Source: Streptosporangiaceae bacterium (lineage in GTDB: Bacteria > Actinomycetota > Actinomycetes > Streptosporangiales > Streptosporangiaceae). Taken from it: DNA of 31,736 bases. Below the pieces are notes generated by a model. It made no database searches. It had not been told where the DNA came from and saw only the letters and a program-made list of their open reading frames with translations. The stretch covers positions 1 through 31,736 of the forward strand of contig JASHTQ010000084.1 of assembly GCA_030040475.1 (NCBI GenBank). The letters are read 5' to 3'. Positions 30,890-31,736 of the stretch are shown in pieces; position 1 is the first letter of the stretch; every line of letters begins with the position of its first letter. The position numbers and the translations under genes were made by a program.

Positions 30890-31477
30890 ATGGAACGCCC
30901 GAAGGGTTTTCTCGGCGGCAGCGTTCACGACGCCGCGCTGCGCACGGCCGACATCCTCGCCGTCCTGATCCCCTGGCCCGGCAACCGCCTCGCGCCGGGC
31001 ACGGCGGCGGAGCGCGGCCGCCTCATCGAGGTGCTGCGCGACTACGGCGAATCCGAGGCCGCCGACATCTCACCTGCCGATCTCGCCGACCTCCGCCGCG
31101 CCGCCGCCAGGCTGCGTCCCGTATTCGCGGCCGCCGACGCCGCAACCGCCGCAACCCGGATCAACGCCCTGCTCGCCGAGTGCGCCCATCCCCCCAGGCT
31201 GACCGCCCACGGCGGCACGTCCGCCTGGCACCTGCACGTCGACAGCAGCGACGACGCCCCCTGGTCCGAGTGGTTCCTCACCTCATCCTGCCTGGCCCTA
31301 GCCGTCCTGCTGGCCGAGCGTCAGGCCCCGCCCGCCGCCTTCTGCGCCTCCCCGTCCTGCGGCCGCCCCTTCGTCAACGTCGGCCGCGGCCCCGCCCGCC
31401 GCTACTGCTCCCCGGCCTGCGGCACCCGCGAACGCGTCGCCGCCCACCGCGCCGCGATCGGCGCCGTGAAAGGCTAG
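30890..31477 (+). CDS. CGNR zinc-finger protein (ABATE-type putative regulator)
   Basis: A 195-aa cytoplasmic protein with an N-terminal stress-response-type (ABATE) alpha-helical domain, starting FLGGSVHDAALRTADIL, and a C-terminal CGNR zinc finger. The four metal cysteines are Cys152, Cys157, Cys173 and Cys177 in FCASPSCGRPFVN and RRYCSPACGTRERV. CGNR reads CGRP here. Family members are presumed DNA-binding regulators. GTG 30881 is an alternative start, but ATG 30890 with a leaderless -10 is preferred. It is divergent from the MFS exporter, a common pairing of regulator and target. Its effector is unknown. Confidence 0.85.
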   Translation: MERPKGFLGGSVHDAALRTADILAVLIPWPGNRLAPGTAAERGRLIEVLRDYGESEAADISPADLADLRRAAARLRPVFAAADAATAATRINALLAECAHPPRLTAHGGTSAWHLHVDSSDDAPWSEWFLTSSCLALAVLLAERQAPPAAFCASPSCGRPFVNVGRGPARRYCSPACGTRERVAAHRAAIGAVKG

Positions 31478-31481
31478 GCGT

Positions 31482-31736
31482 ATGGAATATACGCATCTGG
31501 GCCGCTCCGGCCTCCGGGTCAGCCGTCTGTGCCTTGGCACGATGAACTTCGGGCCGCTGACCCCGCCAGCCGAGGCGCACGCGATCATGGACCGCGCGCA
31601 CGAGATCGGCATCAACTTCTTCGACACCGCCAACAGGTACGGCGGGCGGCAGAGCCCGCCCGGGCAGATCGCCGAGCAGGAGCCGCACGCCGGCTGGACC
31701 GAGGAGATCATCGGCGACTGGTTCTCCTCCGGCGGC
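31482..31736 (+). CDS. Aldo/keto reductase, 5' part only
   Basis: First 85 codons, cut by the window end. MEYTHLGRSGLRVSRLCLGT is the typical AKR N-terminus (first strand and turn). NFFDTANRYGG holds the catalytic Asp (Asp of FFDTA) and Tyr of the AKR tetrad. The sequence GGRQSPPGQIAEQEPHAGW lengthens the loop after the Tyr, as in actinobacterial AKR11/12-like members. The family reduces carbonyls with NADPH. It begins 4 nt after the CGNR gene stop and is likely co-transcribed with it. Confidence 0.85.
   Translation, partial: MEYTHLGRSGLRVSRLCLGTMNFGPLTPPAEAHAIMDRAHEIGINFFDTANRYGGRQSPPGQIAEQEPHAGWTEEIIGDWFSSGG

Noticed and set aside
1..31736. tRNA, rRNA, insertion sequences, attachment sites or phage genes
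   Set aside because: No cloverleaf-like segment, transposase, integrase or flanking terminal repeat was recognised by reading; a tRNA scan would be the decisive test.

Overview
The window is very GC-rich, with GC-biased third codon positions, frequent GTG starts, tight ATGA/GTGA gene overlaps and LacI-type sugar regulators. This points to a saprophytic actinobacterium of the Streptomyces/Streptosporangiales kind. No rRNA, tRNA, CRISPR array, transposase or integrase was seen, and composition looks even throughout.

Layout. (1) 229-2944 (+): a three-gene ABC importer of the sulfonate/nitrate/taurine class (lipoprotein, ATPase, permease). (2) 2941-5654 (-): a sugar-oxidation set made of two 276-residue xylose-isomerase-like TIM barrels flanking a Gfo/Idh/MocA dehydrogenase. 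(3) 5800-12858 (-): a LacI regulator followed by a complete Opp/Dpp-type importer (B, C, D, F, then lipoprotein A). Divergent from it is a GH1 beta-glucosidase (12991-14403). Both are controlled from a compact intergenic region with two LacI-type palindromes 21 bp apart. (4) 14540-17175: an Asp-nucleophile alpha/beta hydrolase and a Pol I-like DNA polymerase, convergent. (5) 17272-23268 (-): a second, paralogous Opp/Dpp-type importer with the same gene order. It is divergent from two tandem, near-duplicate LacI regulators and a GH3 beta-glycosidase (23653-28297). (6) 28340-30866 (-): an MFS exporter, a 22-codon leader peptide with a Trp-Trp pair, a rho-independent terminator and a tryptophanyl-tRNA synthetase. 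(7) 30890-end (+): a CGNR zinc-finger regulator and the start of an aldo/keto reductase.

How it fits together. Regions 2-5 look like a beta-glycoside utilisation island. Two related oligosaccharide importers each sit with their own LacI-type control and their own cytoplasmic glycosidase (GH1 or GH3), and the dehydrogenase/TIM-barrel set could process the imported sugars or glycosides oxidatively. The glycosidases have no signal peptides, so hydrolysis should be intracellular after uptake.

The most distinctive regulatory element is the trpS leader (29437-29556). It has a leader peptide with tandem Trp codons, mutually exclusive antiterminator and terminator helices, and a U-run. This is a classical ribosome-mediated attenuator, of the type known for auxiliary, indolmycin-resistant TrpRS genes of Streptomyces. 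Here the leader start codon overlaps the stop codon of an upstream MFS exporter gene.
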